Source: Lachnospiraceae bacterium UBA3801
GTDB taxonomy: Bacteria; Bacillota; Clostridia; Lachnospirales; Lachnospiraceae
Length of the DNA: 7,257 nucleotides
Direction of reading: 5' to 3'
Assembly (NCBI GenBank): GCA_002368685.1
Contig: DFEN01000109.1
Span: 1 to 7,257 of the forward strand
Position 1 is the first letter of the stretch, and every line of letters starts with the position of its first letter. Shown here in pieces: positions 4,563 to 7,257 of this stretch. The position numbers and the translations under genes are program-made. The notes beneath the pieces were generated by a model that saw nothing but the letters and a program-made list of their open reading frames with translations, did no database searches and was not told the origin of the DNA.

Positions 4563-5537
4563 TTATTTAGTCAACTGAGTTTCCACCATTTCGATAACCT
4601 TTTTAAGTGTTTCCTCATAATCTTCCTCAGTCTCAAATCCTGCAGCTCTTATATGACCGCCACCACCAAAGGAGCAAGCAATCTCGCTCACATCCACTAA
4701 AGACTTAGAACGAAGACTGAACTTATAAGACTTCTTAGTAAGCTGATATGAGAATATAGCCACCTCAACTCCGTCTGTAAGTCTTAGCTGCTCAACTATT
4801 CCATCTGTATCCATGGTGGTACATTTGAACTCTTTAAACATACTCTTAGTAATGAGTCCAGAGATAATCTTACCTTCGCTGTGAAGTCTTGACTCAAGAA
4901 TAACTCTAGCCATAAGCATATTCTGCTTATAAGACTTCTTATAAAATGTGTCATCGATTATTACATCCGCCTTAACACCCTTTTCGAGAAGAAGTCCGGC
5001 GAGCTCCATAGTTTTTCTGGTAGTGCTGGAATACTTGAATACACCTGTATCATGTATCATTCCAAGATACAGACAATTAGCAGTCTTCTCGCTAACCTTA
5101 TCCATATCGATCAGGTCACACATAGCTTCGCAGGCACTGGACGCATCTCCATCAATGTAGCAGAGATCGCCAAAGCCTGGATTGCTGACATGGTGATCTA
5201 TACAGACGGTGGAAATCGCATCTTTATAGATATCCAGGAACTTTCCAAGTCTATCCATATCTGAAACATCTATGGATATAGCCAAATCATATCTCTCATC
5301 ATTTGGCTCATGCTTTATCTTGCGTGAACCATTAAGGAATTTGAAGCTTGCTGAAAAGCTCTCGTCATATACCTGAACCTTCTTATCCTTATAATTATCA
5401 ATTATATAATTGTACATAGCCAGATTAGATCCTATGCAATCCCCGTCAGGATGCTTATGACCTATAATGGCTATTGAATTAGCTGAAGAAATCATTTGAT
5501 GTAACTTTTTTGACTTCTTAATAATGTCTCCCGCCAT
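4563..5537 (-). CDS. nrnA: NrnA-type DHH/DHHA1 oligoribonuclease and pAp phosphatase
   Basis: A 324-residue phosphoesterase of the DHH superfamily, in the subgroup that degrades nanoRNAs of 2-5 nt and dephosphorylates 3'-phosphoadenosine 5'-phosphate. Metal-binding motifs are in order: GHKHPDGDCIGS (26-37), ISIDVSD (88-93, Asp90), DHHVSN (114-119) and IHDTG (161-165). The C-terminal DHHA1 substrate-binding domain ends with GGGGHIRAAG (291-300). Single-domain size and the position between rbfA and truB fit the Firmicute NrnA (YtqI-like) rather than the larger RecJ. The start ATG (5537-5535) has AAAGGA 7 nt upstream. The pairing of nanoRNA turnover with ribosome and tRNA maturation genes is conserved in many Firmicutes. 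Confidence 0.92.
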   Translation of the reverse strand: MAGDIIKKSKKLHQMISSANSIAIIGHKHPDGDCIGSNLAMYNYIIDNYKDKKVQVYDESFSASFKFLNGSRKIKHEPNDERYDLAISIDVSDMDRLGKFLDIYKDAISTVCIDHHVSNPGFGDLCYIDGDASSACEAMCDLIDMDKVSEKTANCLYLGMIHDTGVFKYSSTTRKTMELAGLLLEKGVKADVIIDDTFYKKSYKQNMLMARVILESRLHSEGKIISGLITKSMFKEFKCTTMDTDGIVEQLRLTDGVEVAIFSYQLTKKSYKFSLRSKSLVDVSEIACSFGGGGHIRAAGFETEEDYEETLKKVIEMVETQLTK

Positions 5538-5558
5538 TTAAAAATCCTTTCTGAATCA

Positions 5559-5915
5559 CTAGTCTCCAGATATAATGTCATCTATCTTCTTAGACATCAT
5601 TACGCCATATTCTATAGATTTATCAAGCTTAAATTCAATCACAGGAGTATATCTCAGATTAAGTGACTCTGCCAGACGCTTGCGGATAAATCCACTGGCA
5701 CTGACAAGACCCTTCAGGGTATTCTCACCATCCTCCTCTGAACCAAGTACAGATATATAGCATTTGCACTCCTTTAAGTCATTGGTGACGTCACACTTGA
5801 CCACTGATACAAGAGAGCTTACTCTTGGATCCTTAAGCTCAAATTCTATTATATGACTTATAACTCTTTGCACATCGCTATTAACGCGTGCGCCTCTTGA
5901 TTTATTACCTCTCAT
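5559..5915 (-). CDS. rbfA: 30S ribosome-binding factor RbfA
   Basis: A 118-residue KH-like protein that binds the 30S subunit and assists 16S rRNA 5'-end maturation and late assembly. Recognisable parts are the basic start (MRGNKSRGARVNSDVQRVIS), the segment FELKDPRVSSLVSVVKCDVT, the strand ECKCYISVLGSEED, and the helix and end LRYTPVIEFKLDKSIEYG, all typical of RbfA. I place the start at ATG 5915-5913, one base after the infB stop (TAA-T-ATG). A TTG at 5936 would add seven residues overlapping infB, but the family begins near the basic segment. No strong ribosome binding site sits at the normal distance, so re-initiation after infB is likely. It ends with TAG, 21 bp before nrnA. Confidence 0.94.
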   Translation of the reverse strand: MRGNKSRGARVNSDVQRVISHIIEFELKDPRVSSLVSVVKCDVTNDLKECKCYISVLGSEEDGENTLKGLVSASGFIRKRLAESLNLRYTPVIEFKLDKSIEYGVMMSKKIDDIISGD

Positions 5916-5916
5916 A

Positions 5917-7257
5917 TTAGTCTCTAGGCACCTCAACCATTTTGTAGACTTCTATTGTATCATTTTCTCTAACATCGTTAAAGTCTTCGAAAACGATACC
6001 ACATTCGAAGCCAGCCTTAACTTCCTTAGCATCATCATTGAATCTCTTAAGAGAAGCGATCTTACCATCCCAGATCTGCTCACCATCTCTAGTAATTCTT
6101 GCGGATGCATTTCTCTCTACTGCTCCATCCTCAACAAATGTACCTGCGATAGTACCAACTCCTGAAGCCTTGAAGGTCTGACGGATTACAGCGTGTCCGA
6201 TAATCTTCTCTTCATAGATAGGATCAAGCATTCCCTTCATTGCTGATTCGATATCATCGATAGCATTGTAAATAACCTTATAAAGTCTTATGTCAACCTT
6301 TTCTGAGTCAGCCAGCTGCTTTGCCATTGGCTCTGGACGAACATTAAATCCAATGATAATGGCATCTGATGCACCTGCAAGTGTAACGTCAGACTCATTG
6401 ATTGCACCAACTCCGGAATGGATACATTTAATAACGATCTCATCATTTGAAAGCTTGAGAAGACTCTGTTTTAGAGCCTCTACAGAACCCTGTACATCAG
6501 CCTTGATGATGATGTTAAGCTCCTTAAGAGTTCCTTCCTGCATCTGACTGAAGATATCATCCAGTGACATCTTAGCCTTAGTCTCTGCGATAAGGTTCTC
6601 CTTACCTCTTGTGATAAATGCATCACTGATATTTCTTGCTTCCTTCTCAGTGTCTGTAGCAATGAATATCTCACCAGTGTTAGGTACGGTTGAAAGACCA
6701 ATAACCTCAACCGGCATAGAAGGAGTAGCTTCCTTCAGACTTCTCTGCTTATCATCTGTCATAGCTCTTACACGTCCGTGAGACTCACCGATTGCGATAA
6801 AGTCTCCTACCTTAAGAGTACCCTTCTGAACCAGAAGTGTTGCAACAGCACCACGTCCCTTATCCAGCTTAGCCTCAATTACTATACCACGAGCCTTACG
6901 CTTTGGATTAGCCTTAAGCTCAAGGATATCACTTGTAAGAAGGATCATTTCCAGAAGGTTGTCGATACCTTCGTGGCTCTTTGCTGAAACAGGTGCAAAG
7001 ACTGTGCTTCCGCCCCAGTCCTCAGCTATAAGGCCGTACTCTACAAGCTCCTGCTTAACTCTCTCAATATTTGCGCTTGGCTTATCTATCTTGTTAACCG
7101 CAACGATTATTTCAACACCTGCTGCCTTAGCATGGTTAATAGCTTCTACTGTCTGTGGCATAACACCGTCATCAGCAGCAACTACAAGGATAGCTATATC
7201 TGTAGCCATAGCTCCACGAAGCCTCATTGCTGTAAATGCCTCATGTCCCGGTGTATC
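5917..7257 (-). CDS. infB: Translation initiation factor IF-2, C-terminal 446 residues (5' end beyond the window)
   Basis: IF-2 is the GTPase that recruits fMet-tRNA to the 30S subunit and promotes subunit joining. The open frame reaches the window edge. Its first residues [10 protein letters not shown] are the G3 switch-II motif, followed by [21 protein letters not shown]4 (VNKIDKP, NKID at in-window residues 55-58) and G5 (SAK, 91-93) follow. Then come the domain II beta barrel ([20 protein letters not shown] onward), domain III ([20 protein letters not shown]) and the fMet-tRNA-binding domain IV, ending [20 protein letters not shown] and [11 protein letters not shown]. The P-loop and the variable N-terminal region are outside the window. 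The methionine at 7227 is internal. The stop TAA (5919-5917) is one base before the rbfA ATG. Confidence 0.97.
   Translation of the reverse strand, partial: DTPGHEAFTAMRLRGAMATDIAILVVAADDGVMPQTVEAINHAKAAGVEIIVAVNKIDKPSANIERVKQELVEYGLIAEDWGGSTVFAPVSAKSHEGIDNLLEMILLTSDILELKANPKRKARGIVIEAKLDKGRGAVATLLVQKGTLKVGDFIAIGESHGRVRAMTDDKQRSLKEATPSMPVEVIGLSTVPNTGEIFIATDTEKEARNISDAFITRGKENLIAETKAKMSLDDIFSQMQEGTLKELNIIIKADVQGSVEALKQSLLKLSNDEIVIKCIHSGVGAINESDVTLAGASDAIIIGFNVRPEPMAKQLADSEKVDIRLYKVIYNAIDDIESAMKGMLDPIYEEKIIGHAVIRQTFKASGVGTIAGTFVEDGAVERNASARITRDGEQIWDGKIASLKRFNDDAKEVKAGFECGIVFEDFNDVRENDTIEVYKMVEVPRD

Noticed and set aside
5916..5936. TTG start at 5936 for RbfA
   Set aside because: It would add seven residues (MRCLETN) encoded within the infB tail that are not typical of the family; ATG 5915 directly follows the infB stop.
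6480..6710. Second minus-strand frame inside infB
   Set aside because: It overlaps conserved IF-2 domains in another frame and has no own start signals; a coding shadow.

Overview
The window carries core bacterial housekeeping genes on the minus strand, plus one small regulator gene on the plus strand. The AT-rich composition, AAGG/GGAG-type ribosome binding sites, overlapping ATGA junctions and the order infB-rbfA-nrnA-truB-ribF all point to a Firmicute. A clostridial anaerobe of the Lachnospiraceae type (Butyrivibrio/Roseburia-like) is my best guess. This is inference from gene order and protein style, not from a marker gene.

Right part (2735-7257, minus): the distal half of a translation/RNA-maturation operon. 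It reads leftwards: infB (IF-2, 5' end cut by the window edge), rbfA (30S maturation), nrnA (DHH/DHHA1 oligoribonuclease/pAp phosphatase), truB (tRNA psi55 synthase) and ribF (riboflavin kinase/FAD synthetase). Gaps are 1, 21, 11 and -4 bp, so this is one tightly packed transcript. A tRNA-Arg(CCG) gene starts 7 nt after the ribF stop and probably sits in the same transcript.

Middle (2219-2655): 437 bp without a credible gene, filled with palindromes. It has two nearly identical 116-bp tandem units and a partial third. Each full unit holds four short hairpins whose loops read GAA or GGA on the minus strand. Beside them lies a roughly 114-bp composite palindrome with four internal hairpins. Copies of the 3' end of the neighbouring tRNA-Arg are embedded in this region (17 nt in one place, 8 nt in each full unit). 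This is the most unusual part of the window.

Left of the array (1592-2218, minus) is a small single-pass membrane protein of unknown function. It converges on a plus-strand Lrp/AsnC-family regulator (1079-1558). The regulator's stop codon lies in the loop of a strong terminator between the two genes. The regulator's promoter is bracketed by a perfect 17-nt inverted repeat, a good candidate for its own operator.

Left end (1-883, minus): an RluF-like 23S rRNA pseudouridine synthase with a recognisable promoter, followed by ligA (NAD-dependent DNA ligase, only the first 40 codons and part of codon 41 present). The two overlap by ATGA. The rluF-like gene and the lrp-like gene are divergent across a 195-bp AT-rich control region.
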